64,000 bases of DNA from Symsagittifera roscoffensis (taxonomy: Eukaryota > Xenacoelomorpha > Acoela > Convolutidae): contig NW_026971562.1 in NCBI RefSeq assembly GCF_963678635.1, positions 64,001 to 128,000 of the forward strand. Reading direction: 5' to 3'. This document shows, one piece after another, positions 18,720 through 29,845 of the stretch (positions are counted from its first letter, which is position 1; the number at the start of each line of letters is the position of its first letter). The translations under genes and the position numbers were made by a program. Below the pieces are notes generated by a model that saw only the letters and a list, made by a program, of their open reading frames with translations, did no database searches and was not told the origin of the DNA.

Positions 18720-20253
18720 ATTCCCTCTGATAAGAAGGATGTTGCTCGGAGCAATCTCCGTGGTACAAACTCCTAGGTTGAGAGCATTTGAAACTAATGA
18801 AAGGGGAATAGGGAATTTCGTAGCAACGATGGATACATACTTTGTGGGAACAAATGCCGCTGTGTTACAGTACACACGATTTGCCTATACGGATCAAGCG
18901 ACGAGAAGGCGAATAAGCAACGCCGCGACTCCCAAGCCTGGAAGATTTGACGAGGAATGGGCGGAATTGGGCTTAATGCCTATGAAGATGAGAGGCAGGA
19001 CCGAACTGCCTGAAGCCTCCTTGATCCTGACTAGTGTGAAACCGGAGTTGACGGTATTAGGAACGCTGCGAACGAGAACCTTCCTAGCATCCTTCGGCTG
19101 CGAGGAAATCAAAGTGGTCCATGGAGAAGAGGAAGATAGATCGGCCGGTACATTGATCATACCGAAGTTTCCGGAAGGAATCGACAATGATAAACAAGGA
19201 CCCTCGAGCTCAAAGAAAGATATGTCAGAAGGAGAAGACGGACAGGGAGGAAGCCGTCAAACCGAAGAATTCATGCAACAAGATGCAAGTCAAGCTGGTG
19301 GGGAAGACGACAGGGCATCGACGGGAGGAGTATCCAGCCTGGATTTCAATATCTTCAGTGATCTTGAGAACAACGCGGATACGTTAGAGACGACTGAGCC
19401 AGCGGATGAAGGCATTTCGACACTGGAGCCTCCGTTAGTCTTTATGGAATTGAAACATACTTTGCCGGAGAGCAGCTCTCCTGGCAATTCGAGAAATAAC
19501 GGACAGAGAATCCTCATTGAATCGCCTAGAAGAAGAAGAATAGAGGGCTCAGCCAGAGTACCTTTCTTTGGAACGTCGCCCGAAGAAGAATGGGAAGTAC
19601 ATCGTCGAGACCATGAAAGTAGGACGGGATGCAAATTGGATAGAGTGGCTTTCATGGAAGAAGTCTGGACAGTGATTCAGAGCTATGGGACCCAGTCCAT
19701 CCTGAAAACAGGTCTCAACAGACCCTTGGTGCAGGAAGTCCTTGACAAGCTTTATGAGTGTGAAGGGAGATTGAGTGAGTTGTTGATTGACTCAGACACT
19801 GATGAAAGTGAAGCGAATTCTCCGATCAAGATGACACCGCAGGACGATAAAGGAGAGGTGGTGTATCTGTCAAGAACCAGGAGAGGAACGATGCGATCGA
19901 AATTGGTGATTGATAAGATCAACGCGATGAAAATGAAGTTAGGCAGCAGAGTGATGTCGAGAAGAGTAGGAAAGATGAAGGTGGATTCGGAGATATCGAT
20001 GAAAGCTGTCAATTCAGCGAAAAGGAAACGAGTCGAAGAGTTCATGGATTTGGGACAAGGTGATTATCAATTGCCTGGCACAGATAAACTGTTGACTGAT
20101 ATAGCGATGGTGCCACCCATTCTCATGGCGGGGATAAAGTCAACAGGTTATAAATCCAAAAGGAAGTACCGCTCTCTAACTGGAGCAACCTTAGAAATGG
20201 AAATACAATGTTGCAAGGCACCACCCTCAAGCAGAAGGCGTACGGGACTTTAG
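16969..20253 (+). repeat. Tandem duplication of about 1.74 kb inside element 1
   Basis: The block from about 16969 to 18709 is repeated directly after itself from about 18710, offset 1741 bases, with only scattered differences (compare 17041 with 18781 onwards). The second copy lacks about 185 bases that correspond to 18453-18637, then resumes at AATGTTGCAAGGCACC. The duplication is specific to element 1 and much younger than the split from element 2. Confidence 0.9.
18638..20253 (+). pseudogene. Chimeric duplicate of the large cargo ORF (element 1)
   Basis: An open frame from 18598 to 20253 begins with the start of the next cargo gene (MLQGTTLKQKAYGTL at 18638) and then, across the duplication joint at about 18710, continues as a copy of the C-terminal half of the large protein, including the acidic and basic regions. 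It ends after the internal deletion. It is a by-product of the tandem duplication and not an independent gene, although it is still open for 500 codons. Confidence 0.75.
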
Positions 20254-21133
20254 GGTCGTCTGAGATACAGGCAGAAACGATGGAGCAGTTGGTAAGGCTT
20301 GCATGGAAAGCAGTGGTGTTACGGTATTTCGGAGAAGAGATGAGGACTGCGCCAAGAATACACGCTCTCATGGCAGTACCTTACGTTAGAACAGGTTACA
20401 ACTGAGGTTTGCCTGGTGCATAATGGGACCGACTCGCGAAAAATATGATTCAGAAGAAAGGAAGAGATCAAAAGAAGAGAAGGTTTTCCTTATGACGAAC
20501 CTGAGGGATCTGATAATCCAAGAGGGAGCAGTAGTAGCGTGTGCGAAGCGGAGAGACGCTCTCTATTTCATTCAATTCATGATGGATCAGATTTCAGTAC
20601 CTGCATTAAACACCTGTGCCAAGATGCTGAGGGACGGCGATGAGCGAGCGAAAGCCTTACTCTTGCTAGTACTGCTGGATATGCAGCAAAGCAAACCGAT
20701 GAGGGTGAATATGAAAGAACCCGAGGAGTTAAAACCCATGAGAAAGATAGACGAAATCAGGAGATTCTCAAACAAGGAGCTGAGACTCACTAAAGAATCC
20801 ATGGGGGCACTGCCGAAATCCAGTGAATACTGTTGACCGATCAAGAAGAAGTCGTACAGCTACGTATCCGGAACCATAGGGATAGCGTACAACCCTTTCT
20901 TGAGTGAAGATATACGCGATTGCTTCTTCGATTACGAGCAGGTAGTGTTACTAAGATTCTGGACGTCGAGAATTGTAACAATTAAGAGCGCTAATAATCC
21001 ACAGACCAATTTGGGACTGGTCTTGGAAGAAGAGGTGACTGCACTTTCCGTACCAAAATCCGACAAAAGAGTGGAGTTTGGGTTGGGATTCTCAGATGAA
21101 TTACTGAGAACGAGCTTGATAGAAGTGTGGTAA
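20208..21133 (+). pseudogene. Cargo ORF C, broken (element 1)
   Basis: Three frames, 20208-20405, 20423-20836 and 20900-21133, together match the single 381-codon ORF of element 2 at 29846-30991. Shared anchors are EEMRTAPRIHALMAVPYVRT against EEAMRTPSSAMPLMANPSVRT, KIDEIRRFSNKE against KLDEIRRFYNKK, and IAYNPFLSED followed by VLLRFWTSRIVTI. The product is helical and charged with no recognisable domain. Stops near 20403, 20834 and 21131 break the frame. Confidence 0.65.
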
Positions 21134-21424
21134 TTGATGAGGCCATCATTTTGTCCTAGTCCCAACGCTGACTCGATATTACGGGCGACACAAGACGTGT
21201 AGAGGGAGATGAATGCAGACTGTAACCTGCTTGAACTTAACATCATATATAATGTGATGATAATGGCCTCGAGGAGCAACGGGGAAGATAAAGTGGAGTT
21301 GCCTGGCTGGTGACCAGAAGACTGGATCAAACCTGCTAGCTGCCTGGCGGAAGTCTGTGGACTGTAGGGTCACGTTTGTGGGAGTCTGGACTGTGTGTAG
21401 ACCCTAGAGAAACAACAAAAGCAA
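21134..21424 (+). other. Broken inter-ORF region (element 1)
   Basis: This 290-bp stretch has no open frame of note. By position it corresponds to the junction between cargo ORFs C and D, which in element 2 is also interrupted (29815-29845). Nothing else was seen. Confidence 0.4.
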
Positions 21425-21880
21425 TTGACGGTATTGTTTGGAAATGTCGTGATGAAAGCAAAAACGGAAACGGAACTGATAGCGGATTGTCATGGAGGAA
21501 CCGAGCTGAATCTAGTGACTGCACTAGGATTCTACAGCATGTTTAGTTCTTTAGAGTCACTATTGAATCTAGAACAGAGACATGAGATGGTCACTGCCAT
21601 CAGTGTAGAAGTATTCCCAGGAGTTCTGCAAACCGAGCAGAAACGCATAGGAAAATGGAGGGAAGCGATCGAGGCGGAAATGAACATAAGACACAGTGAG
21701 ACTTATTGTAGACCATCTGGAGCACGATATTTGGTGGGTTCGACATTGGCTCCAATGTGCAAGAGCAGATACTCGGTACATTTCGTAGCTGTGGATGTAA
21801 AGAGTACGAGAACGATCTTCGATCAAGCCTTCTCAGTGCCAAAGTGTGTGAGACTAACAAGTATGTCAGAGAAATCTTAG
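21425..21880 (+). CDS. Cargo ORF D (element 1)
   Basis: This 151-codon frame encodes a mixed alpha/beta sequence. Its middle, LNLVTALGFYSMFSSLESL, matches VNIATALGFFSGMCSLQSL in element 2 at about 29570-29640, and its end, FDQAFSVPKCVRLTSMS, matches IDKAFSVPKFVRLARMS at about 29240. The order and spacing are conserved between the elements, so it is a genuine family gene. No domain is recognised and no membrane segment is evident. The ORF probably continues past the TAG at 21878-21880 (element 2 also has QLL..I...P.E), so it may be truncated by a stop. Confidence 0.55.
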   Translation: MTVLFGNVVMKAKTETELIADCHGGTELNLVTALGFYSMFSSLESLLNLEQRHEMVTAISVEVFPGVLQTEQKRIGKWREAIEAEMNIRHSETYCRPSGARYLVGSTLAPMCKSRYSVHFVAVDVKSTRTIFDQAFSVPKCVRLTSMSEKS

Positions 21881-22062
21881 GAGTTGCTAAGTAAGATGTT
21901 CTCAGCAGTTCCAGAGAGAACCAAGGAGGAGTTGGAATCCATACTGGGAAAGAAGTTCATAGGATATATGAGCGGAACTTCAGTGACTTTGAGAGACAGA
22001 AACAGAGAGGATCAACTGTTACAGATTACAATACAGTAGACGAAAATGATGAAGTCCACCGA

Positions 22063-22602
22063 GTGATGATGGAAGTGGAACCATTACTGGAAGCTTCGGA
22101 AAAACGTAATTGGGGGAGCATCATGTTGACACATGACGAGTTTCCCTGCCACTGCTTGCTGCAGACCTGGTGGTATCCCAAGCGTAGTAATCTGGTGTTG
22201 ATCTGGGACTCTGGAGAGCTGCTCTCCATGGGTTTACCAGACTCATCACAGCCCATAACAATAGTGATAGTGGGAGTTATGATGGCGATAAGATGGCTGG
22301 AAGCTCATGTGAAGGAAAACAATAGACAGGAGGCGCCAACGAGAGAACAGTTGCGGAAAATGGATTGTCTGAAAGATTTAGATTTTTTTGAGACAATGTG
22401 CAAGATTCTAAACATTCCGATGGAAGTGAAGAGGATATGGACAAGAAAACGATTGATGCCATGGTTCAGAGCTAACATGACTGCATGGTTGTACGAATAT
22501 GCTAAGAAGCATATGTCGAAGCACGGCAGAGTGTACAGTGAATATCAGCTGGATATTGGCGCAGCAGCTTTCAAACGAGCTCTGCAGGAACAGAGAATCT
22601 AA
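22063..22602 (+). CDS. Cargo ORF E, last gene of element 1
   Basis: This 179-codon frame matches element 2 at 28428-29195: VEPLLEASEKRNWGSI against LEPLLEASGERNLRSI, FPCHCLLQTWWYPKRSNLVLIWD against a near-identical CPCHCLAQTVWYP block, and MTAWLYEYAKKHMSKHGRVY against MTSWLYMVTKDHMKKYQKEY. The CHCL pair and the following WYP are the most conserved feature. A short acidic continuation in another frame (to 22756, ending ESVSQEEEMEH) might be the displaced C-terminus. Function is unknown. Confidence 0.6.
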   Translation: MMMEVEPLLEASEKRNWGSIMLTHDEFPCHCLLQTWWYPKRSNLVLIWDSGELLSMGLPDSSQPITIVIVGVMMAIRWLEAHVKENNRQEAPTREQLRKMDCLKDLDFFETMCKILNIPMEVKRIWTRKRLMPWFRANMTAWLYEYAKKHMSKHGRVYSEYQLDIGAAAFKRALQEQRI

Positions 22603-22756
22603 CGTGGATCCCCTACCTTGTTGCAAACAGAGGGTAGTAGAGCAGAAGTGTTGGAGGACTGCTTTCAACAGCGTCAGAATAGCTAATGATGTGTTGCAGG
22701 ACACAGAAACTGAAAGTGCAGAGTCAGTATCACAGGAGGAAGAGATGGAACATTGA

Positions 22757-23567
22757 CGAATGGCCGAAAAACGAGATGCAAAAAGAGACGAAATTAGAAG
22801 AATTTAGAAGTTTTAGAACTTCTAAACGACGAAAAAAGAAGAAAATAGAGGAGTGACGAAGAAGAAGTTAAAACTCAGAATTGTTTTATGTGTGTGAAAA
22901 AACTCAAATGAGAAACTAAGCAACCAAGTTGTAATTGAAAACTGAAACATTTAGTTGACTTTTGAAATTGTTGCTTTTCTAAATTTGCATTTTGATTTTT
23001 GTTAAGTGGCTTTAGAGACACTTACTTACTATTTATTTAGAAAGGCTTGAGTGAAAGAGTATATTTAAATATTCCAGCCTGCATGACTGTTTTTAATCAG
23101 TTAGGAGAACTGATCATTTTGTGGTGACATGAAATGCTTGGGTAATCTCTCGAAGAAGGAGATTGTTTCATTGTTCGTTCTAACCACAGAGTTTCTTAGT
23201 TTTAATATTCAGGACAATAACAAGCAAGATTTCCGAAGGGAAGAAGCATAGTAGGATAATTTTAGCTTGTTAGTTGGCAGGACTGTCCTGCAAGACAATA
23301 CCTTTTAAATCTAGGATAAAAAGTTTTTAATCAGGACATTGACATTGGAAGTCGGAAAATATGTTTTTATCTTAGGTCATATCCTCAATGTGCAGATTAA
23401 TGAAAGAATTTGAAGGCTATAGTGATGTATTATTAGGCCATTTATATTCTGCAGTGAGTCCATATGACGTGGATGAAAGTAATTTCGTGCATTTTGTAAA
23501 TTCTGTTCGATGACACTGTACCTAATTTACGAACATTGCGAGATTCAATGAGGACATTGACCGGACT
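22757..23567 (+). other. 3' untranslated region of element 1
   Basis: No ORF is visible. There is a short palindrome AGAAGTTTTAGAACTTCT at about 22808-22826. The sequence is AT-rich and leads to the purine-rich tract before the 3' LTR. Confidence 0.5.
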
Positions 23568-23580
23568 GTCCGGGGAGTAG
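23568..23580 (+). other. Polypurine-type tract of element 1
   Basis: GTCCGGGGAGTAG directly abuts the 3' LTR start (GTGACA at 23581). The GGGGAG core is the position where plus-strand priming starts in LTR elements. The same string recurs several times inside the element, which is unusual. The tract is short for a polypurine tract. Confidence 0.55.
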
Positions 23581-24478
23581 GTGACATTCGACCAGAATGG
23601 ACCAAAATGCAGACGCAACAATTTCGAGTTTTTAGCAGCGAACCTTCCGAATTGGCAATTTTGAAGGAATAAGAGCGTTATTGGAACGATTAGTCAAACG
23701 GTGAAGGCCAAGAAATTCAGGTATTTTGAAATTTTAAAAAATCGAAGTATGACGTCACATTTCTGAGAAACGTCAGAAATGGCCATTTTGGCAGAAAACC
23801 GGAAGAAAAACACAACAACATTAGTTGCGATAGCGTGAACATCGAGAATTGTGCTTGAAAAACCACAGAGAAAAACAGAAGTAACAGAGTTGCGAGTTGC
23901 AACTATTGTGTCGCTACAATAGTTGCAAGGCCGTTGCGAACAACGGTGAAGGGTGGAAAACCAGCCTTCCGGAAGGAGAATAAGAGCCTTATTTCCCCGG
24001 ATTCAGGAATCCGGAGGGGTCTCGGGACTGAAACTTTTATTAACTTAAATAAACTTTTAGCTTCCCTGTCATGTCCTGAGTTGAATTTAATTAACATCTG
24101 AATTCATCTTGCTAGGATGAGAAGCTAGGAGTTGGGGGGAAGGGTTGATCCATCTTCGATTTTTATCTACTGAACAAAAACAATAATAATCCAATGAATA
24201 GTAGTAGCCCTGATTTTAGGAGTGACTTCGTGGTCTGGGAATTTTGAGATCCAGCCATGAGCTCACTATTTCTGCATGTAATTAAGTTAATTTGAGCGTT
24301 TTGACCGAAGCCGAAAGCAGTAAAGTTTTTGGTCGACCCGATGTTAGAAAGACCACCGAAAGTACTGGCTTGGTAGAGACGGTTAAAAGCATGTAAAGCT
24401 CTGTTTAGACGTTGGCCAGTCGTCTTAGGACCTAAGGTTTAGTTTCCGTCGATATGTATCTTCCGGGCGAATGTTACA
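23581..24478 (+). repeat. 3' LTR of element 1
   Basis: This matches the 5' LTR at 1267-2168. Differences include a small insertion near 24085, a loss near 24165 and a different terminal stretch (CGAATGTTACA here). It ends at 24478, followed by the CCTT duplication at 24479-24482. By eye roughly nine in ten bases agree, so insertion is not recent; a proper alignment is needed for dating. Confidence 0.85.
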
Positions 24479-24482
24479 CCTT

Positions 24483-26123
24483 ACTATATACAACACACAA
24501 TACTACATACACACACAAAACTACATACAATTATTACCACATTCTTACTATATTGAGTTTTTTTTCTGATTAAATATCGGAAAATTACAGAATTGTTCCA
24601 GTTTGCGTCTTGATTTGCTTTGCTAAATCAGTTTTTTGAGACGCGCTCTTTTAGATGTTTTTGGATATTGTAGATGTTAGGAACTAGGTTTCCTTGCGTT
24701 TTTCCGGAGGTTTTCAGATTTTAACTAAAAGAGCTGCCCTTAATTTGTTCTTAAACGGTAAAAATACAACTTTTTGTTCTCATTCTCTACAAATGATTTT
24801 GAATGCTTCAACTAGCACCGATTCTTTCCCATTTGGGTATTTTTGAGAAAACTTGGTTATTGGTCCCAGAAAAAAAGATGGTTATTGATCCCAAAAAGTT
24901 ATGTTTTTGCTTACATAGTTTACTGTAGCAACTGAACAAGGGAACCTTGAGGAAGAAATTTACAATTTTTCTCAAAATAATCACACTGTATCATTATTTC
25001 TAATTTCATCTCTGCCAGCAAACTGTGCGTTCCTTCGGTACATTTTTCCTCCTAAATTCTCCAGTTCTGACTAGATTTTCTTGCAAAGTGTGTTCAATAG
25101 CGAAAACTTGCATTAAGCAGAAAGCAAGAATAACCTTGAATTATAGATCATTTCTACGGAAAACCATGAAAAAAAAACTATTTTTCAAGAAAATTGATAG
25201 TTTTTGATTCCAAAAAGTAAATTTTTGCTTTAATGGTTTACTGTAGCTACTAAAAAAGGGAAGCTTGAGGAAGAAATTTACAGTTTTTACCGTATAATGA
25301 GACCGTATCAAATCTAATTTCATCTCTTCCTGCAAAATGTTTGTTCAATTGATACTATTTTTCCTAAATTCTCCAGTTCTGACTAAGTTTTCTTGCAAAG
25401 TGTGTTCAATTGCGAAAACATACGTTAAGCAGAAAGCAAGATTAACCCTAAATCATAGAACATTTCTACCAAAAATCATCATTATTATGTTGCAGAAGCA
25501 ACAGAGAGATCATCAATAGTTATGAAGAAGTTTTTTTATTGAATTTGAACCAATATCGAAGAAACTAAAAGAGCTTTAAAAAAACTTTACTAAAAGTTTT
25601 TTTAAAAAATACCCCATTTTAAGTCAATTCTAATAATTAACCGTTCATTTTCATCATTGATCTGAAATGTACTATTATTAACCAGAAAAATTTCTCAGAA
25701 GTTGTAATTTTGTACAAATTTGGCTTAATCATTGAGAAAAAACTGAGGAAGAGTTAAATCATGGAGTTTGATCTTCAAATATCGTAGAATATTGCTCTTA
25801 ATGTTAATTTGAATTGAGATTCCTGTTTCAATTCCCCCTGAATTGGATAAAAAATCAGTTAATCACTATTAAAAATTTTGAAAATGGAAATTTTTGTATA
25901 GATTCGAGTAATTTCTACTATACTTTCTCAAAAATTAAAATTTTTTTCACCATTTTCCCGAGAAATTGGAAGTTTCAACATTGATTCAGCTATTATGAGC
26001 CTTCTTGTTAATTTTGAGAGCATGATTTAACCCGCTTTCTAGCTCAAATCATACAAAAACTTCAGTATCGTAAAATATTGCTCAATCGTATTTCAATATT
26101 TTATTTGAAATTTTTAGAAAAAC
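24483..26123 (+). repeat. Middle part of repeat unit, copy A
   Basis: The sequence continues the unit interrupted by element 1 and is collinear with 56284-59870. It contains two copies of a monomer of about 310 bp (from about 24873 and 25190) that begins TGGTTATTGATCCCAAAAAG or similar and includes GCAAAGTGTGTTCAATAGCGA. Copy B has five such monomers. Small ORFs in each monomer are not conserved as protein. The segment ends where element 2 begins. Confidence 0.8.
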
Positions 26124-26791
26124 GTAACACTCGCCTACTTAAGTCACATATGAGATTAAAGAAAAATAGGCCCCATAGCCATTGGTTCAAGAGTCAGGGA
26201 CACTATCTCTTGTGTTTTTCTATCTCGAACGGTCGGAGTCAATTCGGTTCTATTGCGACCAAAATCCTGGTGAGACCAAAACCCTCGTTACAGCTTAAAG
26301 GCCACTACCAAAGGATTCCCCACTCTAGAAAATAAGAACGTCCCCATACTTAGGTCTCAAAATACCCAAAAAACGCGAACGCCGTTAAAAACAGGGTCGG
26401 AACACTCCGTACAGTTACATTTTTTTAGACAGTGGAATTTTGATCCATTTCAGATGGATCAACCTAAAACTCTCCTTACCTCAACATAACAATCATAAAA
26501 CACACTCAAGAAAAATAAATTTGGTACTCACATATCGGCACACTCGAGAATTGGAGTAACTAAATTAATAAGCAACTCGAAAATAAACGGGGGAAATAAG
26601 TGTGACTCAATTAGTTTTGTCTTTACTCGCGATTATTTTTTGTTTCCTGCCACGAATAAGACGGCTCTACTCTCGTTTGATTGAGTATCGGAAATTACCA
26701 ATAGCAATTTGCAGCTGCTAAGTTTGACCACTTTCCCGCGATTGTTATTCGGTCGTTCTGATCTTTTATATCTGAGATTTTCAGTTGTCGC
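26124..26791 (-). repeat. 3' LTR of element 2
   Basis: The sequence matches 53332-54105 from GTAACA(C/G)TCGCCTACTTAAG to TTTTCAGT(T)GTCGC. The right copy has an extra stretch of about 140 bp in its outer part (about 53780-53930). The outer end, read in element orientation, is GGCGAGTGTTAC, similar to the end of the element 1 LTR (GGGCGAATGTTAC), although the rest of the LTR is unrelated by eye. No polypurine tract was recognised at the inner edge. Confidence 0.75.
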
Positions 26792-28259
26792 GAGAAAGTT
26801 GAGGATGACATGCTCAATTCGAATTTTTGAAAAACTCCATTTGACCCCAAAATCACGTTGTTCTTATTGCACAAGGTCAAACTTCCAAATATGACCGACT
26901 GGCACATACTCGCCGGACTCATGATCGATGTCCACAATCGCTTGTCGCCGTCTGTCAGTGATTCCCAGAATTCTGAGTGTTGCTCAAAATACAGTGCCAT
27001 TGGTCTTTTACAGAAGTTTGCAGCAGACTTAATTTTATTTACAACCCAAAATTCACAACCATGCAAAATTGTCACACTATCGCTAAACAGCAATCAAAAT
27101 CTGCATACACCTGCACCTCAAATTTCTGCTTTGCAAGCTAAAGATTTTAAAAATTCTTTTGTCATATTCAATCAGGAAATTGTCATGCAGCTTTTTGGTT
27201 TATATAATAGATATAGTATATTAATAACAGTATCTCGTCCAATAAAATTTCTTTTTCATGAATTCAGATTTCATCCGAGTTCACCCTCGAGCCCCTTTCC
27301 TTCCCTATCAAGACTGAAGACTCTAGAACCCCCCACTGAACTACCTGCTCACTTCGTGTTCTTCGCCTTCGAGGTGCTAGGTCCGGATACGCTCGACAAC
27401 GCGATCTGTTGCTATCAATAAGCAACTCGAAAATAAACGGGGAAATAAGTGTGACTCAATTAGTTTTGTCTTTACTCGCGATTATTTTTTGTTTCCTGCC
27501 ACGAATAAGACAGCTCTACTCTCGTTTGATTGAGTATCGGAAATTACCAATAGCAATTTGCAGCTGCTAAGTTTGACCACTTTCCCGCGATTGTTATTCG
27601 GTCGTTCTGATCTTTTATATCTGAGATTTTCAGTTGTCGCGAGAAAGTTGAGGATGACATGCTCAATTCGAATTTTTGAAAAACTCCATTTGACCCCAAA
27701 ATCACGTTGTTCGTGTTGCACAAGGTCAAACTTCCAAATATGACCGACTGGCACATACTCGCCGGACTCAAGATCGATGTCCACAATCGCTTGTCGCCGT
27801 CTGTCAGTGATTCCCCAGAATTCTGAGTGTTGCTCAAAATACAGTGCCATTGGTCTTTTACAGAAGTTTGCAGCAGACTTAAGTTTATTTACAACCCAAA
27901 ATTCACAACCATGCAAAATTGTCACACTATCGCTAAACAGCAATCAAAATCTGCATACACCTGCACCTCAAATTTCTGCTTTGCAAGCTAAAGATTTTAA
28001 AAATTCTTTTGTCCTATTCAATCAGGAAATTGTCATGCAGCATTTTGGTTTATATAATAGATATAGTATATTAATAACAGTATCTCGTCCAATAAAATTT
28101 CTTTTTCATGAATTCAGATTTCATCCGAGTTCACCCTCGAGCCCATTTCCTTCCCTATCAAGACTGAAGACTCTAGAACCCCCCACTGAACTACCTGCTC
28201 ATTTCGTGTTCTTCGCCTTCGAGGTGCTAGGTCCGGATACGCTCGACAACGCGATCTGT
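26570..28259. repeat. Tandem duplication of LTR edge plus inner sequence in element 2
   Basis: Two nearly identical units of about 843 bp, about 26570-27410 and 27417-28259, follow each other. Each starts at AATAAGCAACTCGAAAATAA inside the LTR and ends at GCTCGACAACGCGATCTG in the inner part. Differences are few (for example a G-run of five against four). The second unit therefore carries a partial LTR. Frames open on both strands within it (a - frame 27482-27943, + frames 26858-27421 and 27777-28487) are duplicated together and have no counterpart in element 1; I do not call them genes. Confidence 0.85.
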
Positions 28260-28290
28260 CTTAACAGTGCTTCCTCATCATCGGAGCTTA

Positions 28291-29195
28291 TCACCATCTC
28301 TTCTCAAACTTTAGTTGTTCATAAGATCGCATCCACTCCCTCTGTTCCTGCAACCTCTTTGCTTGGTTGGACAAACCCTTCATCTTCGACACCCAGTTCA
28401 AGCAAAAGGAGTTGTGCAGATTCAGACTCATGTTCTTTGCCAAGTCCTCCTCCAGTTTTGATTCGCTCGCCTTGGTGTTATCTTTAGACACCCTACCAGC
28501 TCTTTTCCACCCGTCGTGATCGCATTTCGGTGGGTCAACAAAGGTCTTCTGAAGGCTTCCGGTCCTATCTCTGCCAAGAACTTTCGGTATTCTTTCTGAT
28601 ATTTCTTCATATGATCTTTTGTCACCATATATAACCAAGATGTCAATGTCGCTCAAAACCACGGGAAAAACCTTATGCGACTCTATACGTGCCTGACTTC
28701 CATTGGTATGGCGAATACCTTGCATGCAGTCTCAAACAACTCAAGTCTCCTGCTGTAATCTATAGAGTGTACTGATTCCGCCGTCCGTGTCTTCAACTCC
28801 CGATATTTCGTCACATTTTCTTTGATCCATCGCAAAACCATTATCGTGCTTACCACCAAGAGTGTCACTTTTTGTCTGTGATCTGATAATCCAATCGACC
28901 GAATTTCTTCCACATCCCATATTAGGCAGAGGTTTGCGTGATCCGGGTACCACACCGTTTGTGCCAGACAATGACACGGGCACTCCCTATGTCTGATATC
29001 GATGCTCCGGAGATTGCGTTCTCCCGAAGCTTCCAAGAGAGGTTCTAGTTCTATCATCTTCTCATGTACCGCATCACTTTCTTCCAGGTTTGAGGCACTA
29101 TTAATCGGTTTACCGATTATGTTTTGTCTCTCGATGTCACTCGTGTTCTCACCTTCCAAACCCAGAAGTTCACCCCCCCCCCCCCCAGATTTCAC
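28291..29195 (-). pseudogene. Cargo ORF E (element 2), broken
   Basis: Frames at 28683-29195, 28428-28646 and 28291-28725 together match ORF E of element 1 (22063-22602). The conserved CPCHCLAQTVWYP block, the WDVEEIRSIGLSDH stretch and the MTSWLYMVTKDHMKKYQ helix are all visible. A Gly/Ser-rich start precedes them, and a poly-C/G run at about 29176-29186 lies just upstream. A frame break near 28650-28690 separates N- and C-terminal parts. No function is recognised. Confidence 0.6.
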
Positions 29196-29814
29196 TCAAG
29201 TCGTCTCTCTGTTCTTTTGGCACCGGTCCCCGGATTTTCCTCAATAGCTGTTGTGAATGATGCGACATTCGAGCCAGTCGAACGAACTTGGGCACCGAGA
29301 AGGCTTTGTCTATCAATATCCTCCGGCTGGATACCTCCACCATCGCCATGTGCAGTATAGTGTGGCTACCACATTGGTTGGCCAATACTGATCCCACTAG
29401 GGACTTCGCATTTACTGGAAGACCATAGGCTTTACTCACGGGAAACCCCATCTCCGCCTCAAGACCAATTTTGCAACGTCTGATGTGTTTCAGGGTCACT
29501 CGCAACACCCCAGGCTATGACTCCACGCTCAATGCGGTCACCAAACGGTGTTAAGACTCTAGCATCTCCAGTGACTGCAGACTGCACATCCCTGAGAAGA
29601 ATCCCAAAGCTGTTGCTATGTTCACGGTGGTATTCGCGTAACACTCAGCCACTAGTTGTACTTCGCTTTTCTCTCTTTCTGTGATGTCGCCAAACCAAGT
29701 GATTAGGTCTTCTCTTTGAAAGGAGTGTATCCTGACACATGTTCGTCCATCACAAGTGTGCTCTCCGCTTCCACAAGCCAGGTCAAGACTACTACCTGGC
29801 TCCATCTTTTTCAC
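29170..29814 (-). pseudogene. Cargo ORF D (element 2), broken
   Basis: Two frames, 29551-29814 and 29170-29508, match ORF D of element 1 in order. VNIATALGFFSGMCSLQSL lies in the first and FSVPKFVRLARMS in the second. The frame changes between 29508 and 29551. The second frame runs into a Gly run encoded by a poly-C stretch at about 29176-29186, probably expanded by slippage. Confidence 0.6.
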
Positions 29815-29845
29815 CTATCCTAGCATACTCGATGCTTCGCCTGAC

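Larger units (their letters stand above)
1267..24478 (+). mobile_element. Element 1: giant Ty3/gypsy-like LTR retrotransposon, 23.2 kb, RT-less
   Basis: The element runs from GTGACA to TGTTACA with two LTRs of about 900 bp, a primer-binding site after the 5' LTR, a purine-rich tract before the 3' LTR and a CCTT duplication outside. Its genes run in one direction: gag, zinc-knuckle region, protease-proximal remnant, integrase, macro-like domain, then about 10 kb of extra ORFs. The retropepsin active site, reverse transcriptase and RNase H are missing between about 8660 and 8700. Typical Ty3/gypsy elements are 5-10 kb, so this is giant. Many ORFs are broken by stops or frameshifts, so it is decayed and cannot be autonomous. 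Its coding part is clearly more GC-rich than the flanks. Confidence 0.9.

Noticed and set aside
12427-22602. An envelope gene among the cargo ORFs
   Set aside because: No signal peptide, furin-type site, fusion peptide or C-terminal membrane span was found in any cargo frame of either element.
22808-22826. Short palindrome in the 3' region of element 1 as an origin or operator
   Set aside because: Seven-base arms in AT-rich DNA are expected by chance.
25025-25519. Repeated CKVCSIAK peptide in the 310-bp monomers as a zinc-binding protein
   Set aside because: It recurs only because the DNA monomer recurs (also near 56930, 57240, 58850); frames break soon after and substitutions show no protein-level conservation.
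26858-28487. Plus-strand frames of 187 and 236 codons in the duplicated LTR region of element 2
   Set aside because: They are duplicated with the DNA unit, lie antisense to the element, overlap frames on the other strand, and have no relation to any cargo protein.
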